Positions 1 through 7,421 of a DNA stretch of 32,865 nucleotides are shown here, piece by piece. Source of the DNA: Euzebyales bacterium (GTDB lineage Bacteria > Actinomycetota > Nitriliruptoria > Euzebyales > JAHELV01); contig DATHVN010000188.1 in NCBI GenBank assembly GCA_035461305.1, positions 1 through 32,865 of the forward strand, in the 5' to 3' direction. Positions within the stretch are counted from its first letter, which is position 1; every line of letters begins with the position of its first letter. The position numbers and the translations under genes are program-made. The notes under the pieces were generated by a model, which worked only from the letters and a program-made list of their open reading frames with translations, was not told the origin of the DNA and did no database searches.

Positions 1-862
1 CCAGCGCGATCGCACCGAGCACCCCGGCATGGTCGCCGAGCACCGGTCGGACGACGTACGAGTTGACGTGCTCCGTGATCTCGGGCACGTCCAGATACGC
101 GTTGAGCCTGTCGATCAGGCGCGAGCGCATCGCGTCTAGCAGGCCGTCGAGGTGCATCACGCCGCCGCCGAAGATCAGGCGTGCTGGCGAGAGGATGTAG
201 GTCATGGTGGCCGCCATCTGCGAAAGGTAGTCGGCCTCGAGGTCGACGGCCCCACGCAGCTCGTCACCTGCGAGATCATGCGCTGGCGTGCCCCAGCGGT
301 CGCCGATTGCCGGGCCCGCGGCCAGGCCCTCCAGGCAGTCACGGTGGAACGGGCAGCGGCCGGCGTAGGTGTCATCAGGATGCCGGGCGACCGGCACGTG
401 TCCCATCTCGGGATGCAGCAGGCCGTGGATCAGCTGCCCGCCCAGCAGACCACCGCCGCCGATGCCCGTGCCAACCGTGACGTAGACGCACGACTTGACA
501 TCCGTGGCCGCGCCCCACCGCGCCTCGCCCAGCGCCGCACCGTTGACGTCCGTGTCGAAGCCGATCGGCACGTCGGCGACCTCGCGCAGCGGCGTCAGCA
601 CATCGGTGTCGCGCCAACCGGGCTTGGGCGTCGAGGTGATGTACCCGAAGGTGTCGGAATCCGGCCGCAGGTCGACGGGGCCGAACGACGCGACCCCAAT
701 CCCCCGGAGCCCGTCGGCGTGCTCGGCGACGAACGCCTGGGCACGCGCGAGTGTCTCCCCCGGAACGCTCGTCGGGAAGGTCGTGACGTCGCGCAGGTCA
801 CCCGGCCCCGTCCCGACCGCACACACGAATTTCGTGCCGCCAGCCTCGATCCCGACGTACAT
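1..862 (-). CDS. ROK family sugar kinase (fructokinase-like), 3' end cut by window edge
   Basis: Cytoplasmic ATP-dependent hexose kinase of the ROK family. The minus strand reads open for 287 codons to base 1. The N-terminus has the ATP-binding motif GIEAGGTKF. Further on is [10 protein letters not shown], then HPEMGH and the zinc-binding segment [10 protein letters not shown], which together are typical of bacterial ROK fructokinases. The last visible residues ([19 protein letters not shown]) match the usual C-terminal helix, so only a few residues are missing. The ATG at 862 is preferred because AAGGA lies about 10 nt upstream; an in-frame ATG at 898 would add 12 residues but has no clear ribosome site. 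It is divergent from dcd with a 136-bp gap. Fructose as substrate is inferred from the [10 protein letters not shown] signature; glucose or mannose remain possible. Confidence 0.88.
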   Translation of the reverse strand, partial: MYVGIEAGGTKFVCAVGTGPGDLRDVTTFPTSVPGETLARAQAFVAEHADGLRGIGVASFGPVDLRPDSDTFGYITSTPKPGWRDTDVLTPLREVADVPIGFDTDVNGAALGEARWGAATDVKSCVYVTVGTGIGGGGLLGGQLIHGLLHPEMGHVPVARHPDDTYAGRCPFHRDCLEGLAAGPAIGDRWGTPAHDLAGDELRGAVDLEADYLSQMAATMTYILSPARLIFGGGVMHLDGLLDAMRSRLIDRLNAYLDVPEITEHVNSYVVRPVLGDHAGVLGAIAL

Positions 863-998
863 CTGCCACCCATCCTTGTCGACTGTTGCCGTACGCATCA
901 TTGCGCAACGGACAGGCCACGATGCGACGGTGCCATCAGCAGTGCTCTACGATCGGCGGCATCCGACCAGCTGCCGGAGGCCCGAGGGGCGTTGGGCG

Positions 999-1586
999 AT
1001 GATCCTGTCAGACCGTTCGATCCGCGAGGAGCTCGAGCGCGGGCGCATCGTCATCGACCCGCTGGCCGACGACGCCGTCCAGCCGTCGAGCGTCGACCTG
1101 CGCGTCGACTCCAGCTTCCGGGTGTTCGCCAACCACCGGTACCCCTACATCGACGTGCGCGAGCGCCAGCCCGACCTGACCGAGCTGATCAAGGTCCCCG
1201 ACGACGAGCCATTCGTGCTACACCCGGGCGAGTTCGTCCTCGGCAGCACCCACGAACGTGTCGCGCTGCCCGACGACCTCGTGGCGCGCCTGGAGGGCAA
1301 GAGCTCACTGGGCCGGCTGGGGCTGCTCATCCACTCGACCGCAGGGTTCGTCGATGCGGGCTGGGACGGCTGGCTGACCCTCGAGCTGTCCAACGTGGCG
1401 ACGCTGCCGATCGCCATCTACCCGCGCATGAAGATCGGCCAGCTGGCGTTCTTCCAGCTGTCGACGGCCGCGGACCGTCCGTACGGCACCGCCGAGCTCG
1501 GCAGCAAGTACCGGGGGCAGCACGGACCCACCGCAAGCCGCTACTTCGAAAACTTCGCGGAGCCTGGTTCCAGGAAACACGCGTAG
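999..1586 (+). CDS. dcd: dCTP deaminase, probably bifunctional dCTP deaminase/dUTPase
   Basis: Deaminates dCTP in pyrimidine deoxynucleotide supply for dTMP; trimeric cytosolic enzyme. The 195-aa product has family length. It begins [15 protein letters not shown], contains [22 protein letters not shown], the active-site stretch [18 protein letters not shown], and ends with [15 protein letters not shown]. The HSTAGF form, rather than the HVTA form of the enterobacterial deaminase, resembles the mycobacterial enzyme that converts dCTP directly to dUMP, so bifunctionality is inferred. The reading frame is open far upstream, but family homology starts at this ATG; a GGAGG lies at 976-980 and a weaker GAGGGG nearer. 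A long hairpin follows the stop. Confidence 0.95.
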   Translation: MILSDRSIREELERGRIVIDPLADDAVQPSSVDLRVDSSFRVFANHRYPYIDVRERQPDLTELIKVPDDEPFVLHPGEFVLGSTHERVALPDDLVARLEGKSSLGRLGLLIHSTAGFVDAGWDGWLTLELSNVATLPIAIYPRMKIGQLAFFQLSTAADRPYGTAELGSKYRGQHGPTASRYFENFAEPGSRKHA

Positions 1587-1644
1587 GGCCGGCTACGCCG
1601 GTCGCAGATCCGGGTTGGTCGAGGTCGGGTCGATCTCCAGACAC

Positions 1645-1690
1645 ACGTGAGGCCTGAGGCGCCTCCCGCCCGGCGCCCCAGGCCTCACGT
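1645..1690. terminator. Strong hairpin between dcd and the 56-aa ORF
   Basis: Two 19-nt arms (1645-1663 and 1672-1690) pair with a single mismatch around an 8-nt loop (TCCCGCCC). There is no T tract on either side. It lies between convergent genes (dcd on plus, small ORF on minus), so a bidirectional terminator is the natural reading. Confidence 0.8.
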
Positions 1691-1744
1691 CCCGCCCCCT
1701 TCGTCGCCTCCCGTCAGGCACCGAGGGTTCGCGGTCCCGCCACC

Positions 1745-1915
1745 TCAGGCTGTCGCCAGCATCAGCCGGTGGACCTCCCGGAGGTAGACCGACGAGTACG
1801 ACACGCCCCGCTCGGCCTCGGTCAGCGCCCGCCGCGCCACCTGCCGGACCGCGTGTCGAAGCGAGTACCCCAGGGCCGTCAGCTTCGCGACGTCCTGTGC
1901 CACTGTCAGCGCCAT
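1745..1915 (-). CDS. Small hypothetical protein, 56 aa
   Basis: A short ORF not matching any family I recognise. Its start is well supported: GGAGGG sits 7 nt before the ATG. Third codon positions are about 90 percent G or C, like the neighbouring real genes. The product (begins MALTVAQDVAKLTALGYSLR, ends VHRLMLATA) is basic and predicted helical, with no signal peptide, membrane segment or cysteine. It is convergent with dcd, with a strong hairpin beyond its stop, and lies 188 bp from the end of the Fe-S oxidoreductase gene. It could be a small DNA- or protein-binding factor, but nothing in the sequence decides this. Confidence 0.6.
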   Translation of the reverse strand: MALTVAQDVAKLTALGYSLRHAVRQVARRALTEAERGVSYSSVYLREVHRLMLATA

Positions 1916-2103
1916 CGTCGTGCCCTCCGCGTTTCGTTGTTGCAGCCACGAAGATGACCGATCAGCGCACGCCTGTCGTCATCAGCATTGGGGAATGTCA
2001 CGACTGCACCACGGACGCGTCCCATCGCCGTCACCCGAAGGTCGACTGGCTCGTCGACGCAGGCATCGCGCAGGTCTCGACGAGAGCGACAGCCCTCCGC
2101 GGG

Positions 2104-4212
2104 TCAGGACGTTGTCGACGCCTCATCGCCGTTGACGGCGGCGACGGGCAGGAGCGACTCGGCGAGGATGGACGACACGTCGACAACGCGGACCTGGCCC
2201 TCGGCGAGGCCGTCCGGGCCGGTGCGGTCCTGCACCGCGTCGTCGAGCATGACCAGGCAGAACGGGCAGGCGGTCGACACGACGTCCGGGTTGAGGGCGA
2301 GCGCCTCGTCGATCCGCTCGGTGTTGACACGCTTGCCGATCGTCTCCTCCATGTAGAACCGCGCACCGCCGGCGCCACAGCAGAACCCGCGGTTGCGACA
2401 GCGCGGCATCTCGACCGCCTCGAGCCCGGCGACGGCGTCGACGACCGAGCGCGGCTCGTCGTAGACCTCGTTGTGGCGGCCCAGGTAGCACGGGTCGTGG
2501 TAGGTCACCCGCGCCACCACGGGCGACTGCGGGTACAGCGTGCCCTCGGCGACGAGGTGGGCGAGCAGCTGGGTGTGGTGGATGACCTCGAAGTGGCCGT
2601 CGAGGTCGGGGTACTCGTTGGCGAGCGTGTTGAAGCAGTGGGGACAGGACGCCACGATCCGGACCTTGTCCGCACCCGCCTCGGTCAGCGTCTCGATGGT
2701 CTGCTCGGCGAGCATCTGGAACAGGTACTCCACGCCAAGGCGCCGCGCGGGATCGCCGGTGCACGTCTCGGCCTGGCCCAGCACCGCCCAACGCAGGCCC
2801 GCCGCGTTGAGCAGGTCGGCGACGTTCTGGGTGGTCTTCTTGGAGCGGTCCTCCAGCGCGCCGGCGCAGCCCACCCAGAACAGGTAGTCGACCTCGTCGG
2901 CCGCGACGTCCTCGCCGAGGACCTTGACGTCACGGCCGGCCGCCCACTCCAGCCGCTTCGACGCGCCGAGGCCCCACGGGTCGCCGGAGTTCTCCAGGTT
3001 GCGCAGCATCCCTCCGGCCTCGGACGGGAAGGATGACTCCATCTGCGCCTGGTACTGGCGCAGATCCATGATGTGGTCGACGTGCTCGATGTCGACGGGG
3101 CACTCCTCTACGCACGCCCCACAGGTCGTGCACGACCACAGCACGTCGTAGTCGATGACCGCGGGCGCGCCCGGGGCGTCCCCGACCAGCGGTGGAACCT
3201 CCCCGTTGGTCGCGTCGCCCGACAGCAGCGACGGGCCGCGCTCCCACAGATGGTCGCGCAGGTCCATGATCAGCAGCTTCGGCGACAGCGGCTTGCCGGT
3301 GTTCCACGCCGGGCACTGGCTCTGGCAGCGTCCGCACTCAGTGCACGAGTAGAAGTCGAGGAAGCGCTTGACGCCGAACTGCTCGATCGCGCCGACGCCG
3401 AGGACCTCGTCCTCGCCCATCTCCTCGATGTCGATCCGCTTCGTCTCAAGCGCACCGAGCGCCTTGGGCTTGCGCGCCAGCGGCACCGTGAACGGGATCG
3501 TGAAGACGTGCAGGTGCTTGGAGTGCAGGGTGAACACGGCGAACGCCGTGAACACGGCCAGGTGGCACAGCAGCGCGACCACCCCGACGAGGTGCAACGT
3601 GTCCGGACCGAGCGACGCCAGCCGGTCGCCGACCCACATCGACACGAACGCGCCGTCCGGGTACGGCAGCGTGTCGTCCGCGCCACGCACCCCCCGCAGG
3701 ATCAGCACCGAGTAGAGCAGCGCGAACTCGAACAGCAGCACGTACCAACCCTGGTCGAGGTTCGACCCCGCGAATCGTGACCCGCGCCCCAGGCGCCCGG
3801 GCGCCTGCGCCAGACGGACGAGCACGAACCCGGCGACCCCGACGAGGACCAGCAGCGTGAACAGGTCCTGGAGGAACCCGAGCCACTCGCTGGTGCCGAT
3901 CAGCGGGATCGCGAACTCGGGGTCGAACACCTCGCCGACCGCCTCGACGGTCTGGCTCTGCAGGATGATGAAGCCCCAGAAGATGAATGCGTGCAGCACG
4001 CCGACGCCGGACCACGCAAGGATCTTGCGTTGGCCGAGCACCTCGTCGACCAGCGACGTCCACCGTCTCCGCACCTGGGCCAGCCGCTCGGGCATCGGCT
4101 GCGCGACGCCGAGCAGGCGCACCAGGTACAGCAGCCGCCTCCCACCGAAGAACGCGCCCGCGCCGAGGATGGCCAGGCCCCCCACCAACCGCACGATGTC
4201 CAGCGTGTCCAT
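2104..4212 (-). CDS. Membrane Fe-S oxidoreductase, EtfD/FadF-like (HdrD-type CCG domains)
   Basis: Probable membrane enzyme passing electrons from electron-transfer flavoprotein to quinone during fatty acid beta-oxidation. The 702-aa chain starts with a NarI-like heme/quinone membrane region (about residues 1-240, several hydrophobic helices and conserved His). It continues with two [4Fe-4S] ferredoxin motifs (C290, C293, C296, C300; C361, C364, C367, C371), then two CCG domains, the second with C575, C611-C612, C649 and C652. This order is that of Bacillus FadF (about 700 aa) and mycobacterial EtfD (Rv0338c). AAGGAG lies 4 nt before the ATG. The functional assignment is by family; other HdrD-like partners cannot be excluded. 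The acyl-CoA dehydrogenase at 29855-31000 is a plausible upstream electron source. The 188 bp downstream (1916-2103) hold nothing I recognise. Confidence 0.85.
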   Translation of the reverse strand: MDTLDIVRLVGGLAILGAGAFFGGRRLLYLVRLLGVAQPMPERLAQVRRRWTSLVDEVLGQRKILAWSGVGVLHAFIFWGFIILQSQTVEAVGEVFDPEFAIPLIGTSEWLGFLQDLFTLLVLVGVAGFVLVRLAQAPGRLGRGSRFAGSNLDQGWYVLLFEFALLYSVLILRGVRGADDTLPYPDGAFVSMWVGDRLASLGPDTLHLVGVVALLCHLAVFTAFAVFTLHSKHLHVFTIPFTVPLARKPKALGALETKRIDIEEMGEDEVLGVGAIEQFGVKRFLDFYSCTECGRCQSQCPAWNTGKPLSPKLLIMDLRDHLWERGPSLLSGDATNGEVPPLVGDAPGAPAVIDYDVLWSCTTCGACVEECPVDIEHVDHIMDLRQYQAQMESSFPSEAGGMLRNLENSGDPWGLGASKRLEWAAGRDVKVLGEDVAADEVDYLFWVGCAGALEDRSKKTTQNVADLLNAAGLRWAVLGQAETCTGDPARRLGVEYLFQMLAEQTIETLTEAGADKVRIVASCPHCFNTLANEYPDLDGHFEVIHHTQLLAHLVAEGTLYPQSPVVARVTYHDPCYLGRHNEVYDEPRSVVDAVAGLEAVEMPRCRNRGFCCGAGGARFYMEETIGKRVNTERIDEALALNPDVVSTACPFCLVMLDDAVQDRTGPDGLAEGQVRVVDVSSILAESLLPVAAVNGDEASTTS

Positions 4213-4362
4213 GATGCTCCTTGCTGCGGGCTGACCGGCCCCCAGCGGACGGGATGCTACGACGCACGCTACTAGCCACCTGCCCCCGGCGACAGCCTGG
4301 TGGGGTCAGGACGGGCGGCCACCGCGGCGCGATCTCCTGCGCGTTCAGCGCTCGGTGACGGG

Positions 4363-4788
4363 TCAGGCGTCTTCGGGCTCGAGCGCGTAGCCCAGACCAC
4401 GCAACGCCGATCCGGTGCCCACGATCGCAGCGACCCGCTTGCTGCTCGCCATGGCAGCCGCCACGCAGTCTCCGTAGGTGAGCGTGACGTCGGGATTGGC
4501 CGCCATCACGGCGAACGCGCGCTGACGCAGCTGGTCGTCGCTGTCGACGATCCGGATGCCGCCGCCGCGCACGGACTGCGCGAGCGCATCGCGGAAGGCG
4601 ACGGCCCGGTACAGGCCGGGGTCGCGTCGCAGTGCCGTGGCTGCCTCGGCGACGGCGATGTCGGTGGTGACGAGCAGATCGCGCTGTTCGAGCAGCCGCT
4701 CGAAGTGGCTCAGCATGCTCTTGTGCGTGGGGTGACCGGGCCGCAGCAGGGCGATCATCGCGCCGCTCTCGACGTAGACCTGGCGCAT
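4363..4788 (-). CDS. PIN-domain protein, VapC-like toxin with altered active site
   Basis: A 141-aa PIN-domain protein, the RNase toxin type of VapBC systems. It starts YVESGAMIALL, where VapC normally has a catalytic Asp (VDTS or VDAS); here the position is Glu7. Glu48 (AVAEAATAL) and Asp107 (LTYGDCVAAA) fit the second and third acidic positions. The C-terminal stretch near residues 121-129 (AIVGTGSAL) lacks the usual TxDxDF acidic pair. The start ATG overlaps the stop of the upstream antitoxin gene as TGATG, so translation is coupled. Pairing with a ribbon-helix-helix protein supports the toxin-antitoxin call; the substitutions suggest reduced or lost nuclease activity. Confidence 0.82.
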   Translation of the reverse strand: MRQVYVESGAMIALLRPGHPTHKSMLSHFERLLEQRDLLVTTDIAVAEAATALRRDPGLYRAVAFRDALAQSVRGGGIRIVDSDDQLRQRAFAVMAANPDVTLTYGDCVAAAMASSKRVAAIVGTGSALRGLGYALEPEDA

Positions 4789-5009
4789 CAGGACCGCCCG
4801 CTGCGCTGCCGGCCATGCGAGCGCAGCGGCGTCGACCCATTGCGGGCCAGATCGAGCAGCGGAGCGAACCCCCCGCCGGAGTTCTGGTGCTCGAGGTAGT
4901 GCCGCAGAGCTCGCCGCACGTGTTCGGCCTCGGACAACCCGGTGCGCCCGGCGAGCAGCTTCAGCTCGTGATCGAGGTCCTCGTCGAGGTACAGCTGCTT
5001 TCGTATCAT
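4788..5009 (-). CDS. Ribbon-helix-helix antitoxin, VapB-like
   Basis: A 73-aa protein starting MIRKQLYLDEDLDHELK, which is a beta strand followed by helices of the ribbon-helix-helix DNA-binding fold (about residues 1-45). The Gly/Ser/Arg-rich tail (46-73) would contact the toxin. It is coupled to the PIN gene by a 1-nt TGATG overlap. The family normally binds its own promoter as antitoxin or antitoxin-toxin complex. A TACGCT hexamer (5020-5025 on the minus strand) lies 10 nt before the ATG, and an AGGA lies 5 nt before it, so transcription starts very close to the gene. Confidence 0.85.
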   Translation of the reverse strand: MIRKQLYLDEDLDHELKLLAGRTGLSEAEHVRRALRHYLEHQNSGGGFAPLLDLARNGSTPLRSHGRQRSGRS

Positions 5010-5078
5010 CGCGGTCCTGAGCGTAGAGCATTCTGCGACAGTGCCCCGAACTCGGTCACCCGCAGGCCCGCCGTCCAC

Positions 5079-5084
5079 TACTGT
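5079..5084 (+). promoter_or_regulatory. -10 hexamer TACTGT, probable leaderless start
   Basis: TACTGT ends 6 nt before the ATG at 5091 and no Shine-Dalgarno sequence is present, placing the transcript start at or beside the start codon. Confidence 0.5.
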
Positions 5085-5090
5085 TGGTGC

Positions 5091-5645
5091 ATGATCGTGC
5101 GTGCGCTGCTGCCGGCGGTCCTGCTGCTGGTGCTGGCGGCGTGCGGCCAGGGCGGGCCTGTGTCCCAGGACACCGGGGGTGACACCGCGGTTCCCACTTC
5201 GTCCGCCGCACTGACGGTGGATCCCGCGACGCTTCGTCCGTCTGAGGGCTTCGACGTCTCCGAGGTCGTCTTCACCGATGGCGACGAGCGGATCACGATG
5301 CCGGTTCTCGTCGCCGACGAACCGTCGCTGCGATCGACCGGGCTGATGCGCCGGACCGAGCTGGCCGACGACGCAGGCATGCTGTTCGTGTTCGACGAGC
5401 CCACCAGCGGCGCGTTCTGGATGAAAGACACGCTGCTGCCGCTGTCGATCGCCTTCGTCGGCTCGGACGGCACCGTCCAGCAGGTGCTCGACATGGAGCC
5501 GTGCGCCGCCAATCCCTGCCCCCGCTACACGCCCGACGACCCCTACGTACGCGCGGTGGAGGCGAATCAGGGATACTTCGCTGCACACGACATCACGGTC
5601 GGGTGGTCGCTGGAGTTCGGCGGACGTGGCGGAGGTGGGCAATGA
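5091..5645 (+). CDS. DUF192 domain lipoprotein
   Basis: Exported lipoprotein of 184 aa. The N-terminus (MIVRALLPAVLLLVLAAC) is a signal peptide with lipobox LAAC, so Cys18 would be lipidated and the protein anchored outside the membrane. After a short Ser/Thr/Gly linker comes a DUF192 domain (about 60-180) with its characteristic GLMRRTEL, MLFVFDEPTSGAFWMKDTLL and YTPDDPYVRAVEAN segments. DUF192 has no settled biochemical role. The stop overlaps the start of a 45-aa membrane peptide (ATGA), implying coupled translation. The ATG follows a TACTGT hexamer at leaderless distance; longer in-frame extensions would place the signal peptide internally and were rejected. Confidence 0.88.
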   Translation: MIVRALLPAVLLLVLAACGQGGPVSQDTGGDTAVPTSSAALTVDPATLRPSEGFDVSEVVFTDGDERITMPVLVADEPSLRSTGLMRRTELADDAGMLFVFDEPTSGAFWMKDTLLPLSIAFVGSDGTVQQVLDMEPCAANPCPRYTPDDPYVRAVEANQGYFAAHDITVGWSLEFGGRGGGGQ

Positions 5646-5779
5646 CGGTCTGGGTGATGTGGCTCGTGGCCGTCGTCGTGCTGTTGCTGCCGGTTGCGCT
5701 GATGGTGATCTTCCACGGCCAGGACGTCGCGGACAGTCGCGGCCGCCGCATCAGCAGCCGCTGGCGGCGTCGACGCTGA
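5642..5779 (+). CDS. Small single-pass membrane protein, 45 aa
   Basis: Starts inside the stop of the DUF192 gene (ATGA) with a perfect GGAGGT 5 nt upstream. The sequence begins MTVWVMWLVAVVVLLLPVAL, one hydrophobic helix of about 20 residues, followed by a basic tail ending RWRRRR. Topology by the positive-inside rule is N-out, C-in. No family is recognised. Coupling suggests it works with or stabilises the DUF192 lipoprotein. Confidence 0.72.
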   Translation: MTVWVMWLVAVVVLLLPVALMVIFHGQDVADSRGRRISSRWRRRR

Positions 5780-5868
5780 CCGCTGGGCGTGCATCGGCGC
5801 GGCACCGACCGACGAGGTGATGTGCGCAGCCGAGCGCGCTGGTCGCGGCTGGAAGGTGTGCACCGCCG

Positions 5869-5874
5869 TACGCT
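5869..5874 (+). promoter_or_regulatory. -10 hexamer TACGCT, probable leaderless start for the SDR
   Basis: TACGCT ends 8 nt before the ATG at 5883 with no Shine-Dalgarno sequence between. Confidence 0.45.
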
Positions 5875-5882
5875 GAGCCGCC

Positions 5883-6647
5883 ATGATCGACTTCACCGGC
5901 AGGACAGCACTGGTCACCGGATCGTCGCGTGGCATCGGGGCCGCGATCGCACGCCGCCTCGCTGCGCTCGGTGCGACCGTGGCCGTGCACTACCGCGCCG
6001 AGCAGGCCGCCGCGGAAGCGACGCTGGTCGGCCTCACCGGTGACGGACACCTGATCGTTGGCGCGGACATCACTGACCCCGATGCGGTCGGCCGTATGGT
6101 CGCCCAGGTCGTCGCGGCACTCGGCGGGATCGACGTGCTCGTCAACAACGCGGGTGTCTACACCCACCATCCGCTCGACGACGTGAGCTACGACGACTGG
6201 CAGGAGGCGTGGACCGACACGCTGGCGGTCAACCTGCTCGGAGCCGCCAACCTCACGTGGTGCGTCGCGCGGCACATGATCGACACCGGTCGCGCCGGAC
6301 GGATCGTCAACGTCTCGTCGCGCGGTGCGTTCCGTGGTGAGCCCGACCATCCCGCCTACGGGGCGAGCAAGGCGGCACTGAACAGCATGAGCCAGTCGCT
6401 GGCGCAGCACCTCGCGCCGCACGGGATCACGGTCTCGGCGGTCGCGCCTGGCTTCGTCGAGACCGATATGGCGGCGTCCCTGCTCGACGGCCCGGGCGGT
6501 GACGCGATCCGCGGACAGAGCCCGCTGGGGCGGGTGGCCACCGCCGACGAGATCGCGGACGTCGTGGCATTCCTGGCGTCGGACCGTGTGGTCATCACGA
6601 CGGGCGCGATCGTCGATGCCAACGGCGCGTCCTACCTGCGGACCTGA
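5883..6647 (+). CDS. SDR family oxidoreductase, FabG-like
   Basis: Classical short-chain dehydrogenase/reductase, 254 aa, NAD(P)-dependent carbonyl/alcohol oxidoreductase. It shows the cofactor motif TGSSRGIG near residue 13, NNAG near 88, the catalytic Ser in VNVSSRG, the YGASK catalytic Tyr/Lys pair, and PGFVETDM. An Arg after the glycine motif and a basic residue near the end of beta2 (HYRAE) would fit NADPH. The substrate cannot be told; annotation as 3-oxoacyl-ACP reductase would be over-specific. Its 3' end abuts a decayed methyltransferase on the other strand. Confidence 0.9.
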   Translation: MIDFTGRTALVTGSSRGIGAAIARRLAALGATVAVHYRAEQAAAEATLVGLTGDGHLIVGADITDPDAVGRMVAQVVAALGGIDVLVNNAGVYTHHPLDDVSYDDWQEAWTDTLAVNLLGAANLTWCVARHMIDTGRAGRIVNVSSRGAFRGEPDHPAYGASKAALNSMSQSLAQHLAPHGITVSAVAPGFVETDMAASLLDGPGGDAIRGQSPLGRVATADEIADVVAFLASDRVVITTGAIVDANGASYLRT

Positions 6648-6689
6648 GCTGGCCTCGTCGCCCGGCAGGTGGGCGGGCGCCGGCACGTG

Positions 6690-6975
6690 CGGGCTGGCGC
6701 CCATGAGGTGGTACAGCGGAGCGAGCACGAGGACCGCGTCGACGAGTTGCACGGTGTGTCCGTCCGCCGCGAGCGGCAGCGCGTAGGCGCCGGCACCGCC
6801 GCCCGCGTCGAGGATCGTCGCGGGTGGGGCCCGGTAGGTGGCGCGACAGGATGTCGAGGGTGCGCCACCACTCCAGTCGTCCGATCGGGTCCGTCCTGAG
6901 ACGCGCGTGCTCGTCGGCGTCGTCACGATCGTGGCGGAGGATCGTCGGATCCGCGGGCTGATGGGTGATGGACGC
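6690..6975 (-). pseudogene. Remnant of a SAM-dependent methyltransferase
   Basis: Two frames together give a class I methyltransferase N-terminus. The upstream frame reads DEHARLRTDPIGRLEWWRTL then DILSRHLPGP; after a frameshift near 6830 the other frame reads PPATILDAGGGAGAYALPLA and DGHTVQLVD, which is SAM motif I and the beta2 acidic loop. It then jumps directly to AVLVLAPLYHL, the beta4 motif, so roughly 40-50 residues between them are missing. No start codon is available before an upstream in-frame stop, and the 3' end runs into the SDR. This combination of internal deletion and frameshift is true decay, not a single base-call error. Confidence 0.75.
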
Positions 6976-7004
6976 AGTGAGCCGATCAATGCGTCACGGA
7001 GGTG

Positions 7005-7373
7005 TCAGGTGTCGAGGACCAGGCAGAACGGATGCCCGGCAGGGTCGAGATAGACACGGAAGGCGACGGGATCGGGCTGGACCTCGGTCGTGCGCGCGCC
7101 GATGGCGAGCACGGCCCGTTCACCCGCGTCGAGGTCGTCGACGAGGAAGTCGAGGTGGGCCTGCTGCGCACCGTCGGGTTCGGGCCACGGCGGCGGTTCG
7201 TGTCCAAGTGCCAGCTGGAACGCCAGCGTGTGCCCGCCTCCGCTGTCGAGCTGCACCCAGTCGTCATCGCGGTGGCCCACGGGCCAGCCCGTGATCCGTC
7301 CGTAGAAGTCGGCGAGCGCCTCGGGGTCCGGGCAGTCGAGCGCGGTCAGCTGGAGTCGTGCGATACCGGGCAT
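7005..7373 (-). CDS. VOC/glyoxalase-fold protein
   Basis: A 122-aa protein of the vicinal oxygen chelate superfamily. It begins MPGIARLQLTALDCPDPEAL, followed by ADFYGRITGWPV, and includes DWVQLDSGGG, HLDFLVDDLDAGE and the C-terminal YLDPAGHPFCLV, typical of the actinobacterial single-domain group. Function in this group is mostly unknown; antibiotic-binding or metal-dependent lyase roles are possible. The start is chosen at the family N-terminus; TAGTAT lies 10 nt upstream and there is no Shine-Dalgarno sequence. It is divergent from the enoyl-reductase homologue with a 48-bp gap. Confidence 0.85.
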   Translation of the reverse strand: MPGIARLQLTALDCPDPEALADFYGRITGWPVGHRDDDWVQLDSGGGHTLAFQLALGHEPPPWPEPDGAQQAHLDFLVDDLDAGERAVLAIGARTTEVQPDPVAFRVYLDPAGHPFCLVLDT

Positions 7374-7383
7374 GCGCCAGACG

Positions 7384-7389
7384 ATACTA
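7384..7389 (-). promoter_or_regulatory. -10 hexamer TAGTAT upstream of the VOC gene
   Basis: TAGTAT on the minus strand ends 10 nt before the ATG at 7373, with no ribosome-binding site between. Confidence 0.45.
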
Positions 7390-7409
7390 CGCGACCACGC
7401 GACGCGACG

Positions 7410-7415
7410 TAGGGT
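7410..7415 (+). promoter_or_regulatory. -10 hexamer TAGGGT, probable leaderless start
   Basis: TAGGGT ends 6 nt before the ATG at 7422. It lies back-to-back with the TAGTAT of the divergent VOC gene, so the two promoters share about 30 bp. Confidence 0.45.
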
Positions 7416-7421
7416 GCGGTG

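Noticed and set aside
1645-1690. Insertion-sequence end or attachment site
   Set aside because: A hairpin between convergent genes without flanking repeats or transposase is better explained as a terminator.
1954-2110. A plus-strand frame with a CxxC (GECHDC) downstream of the 56-aa ORF
   Set aside because: No ribosome site, and it runs on as antisense of the Fe-S oxidoreductase gene.
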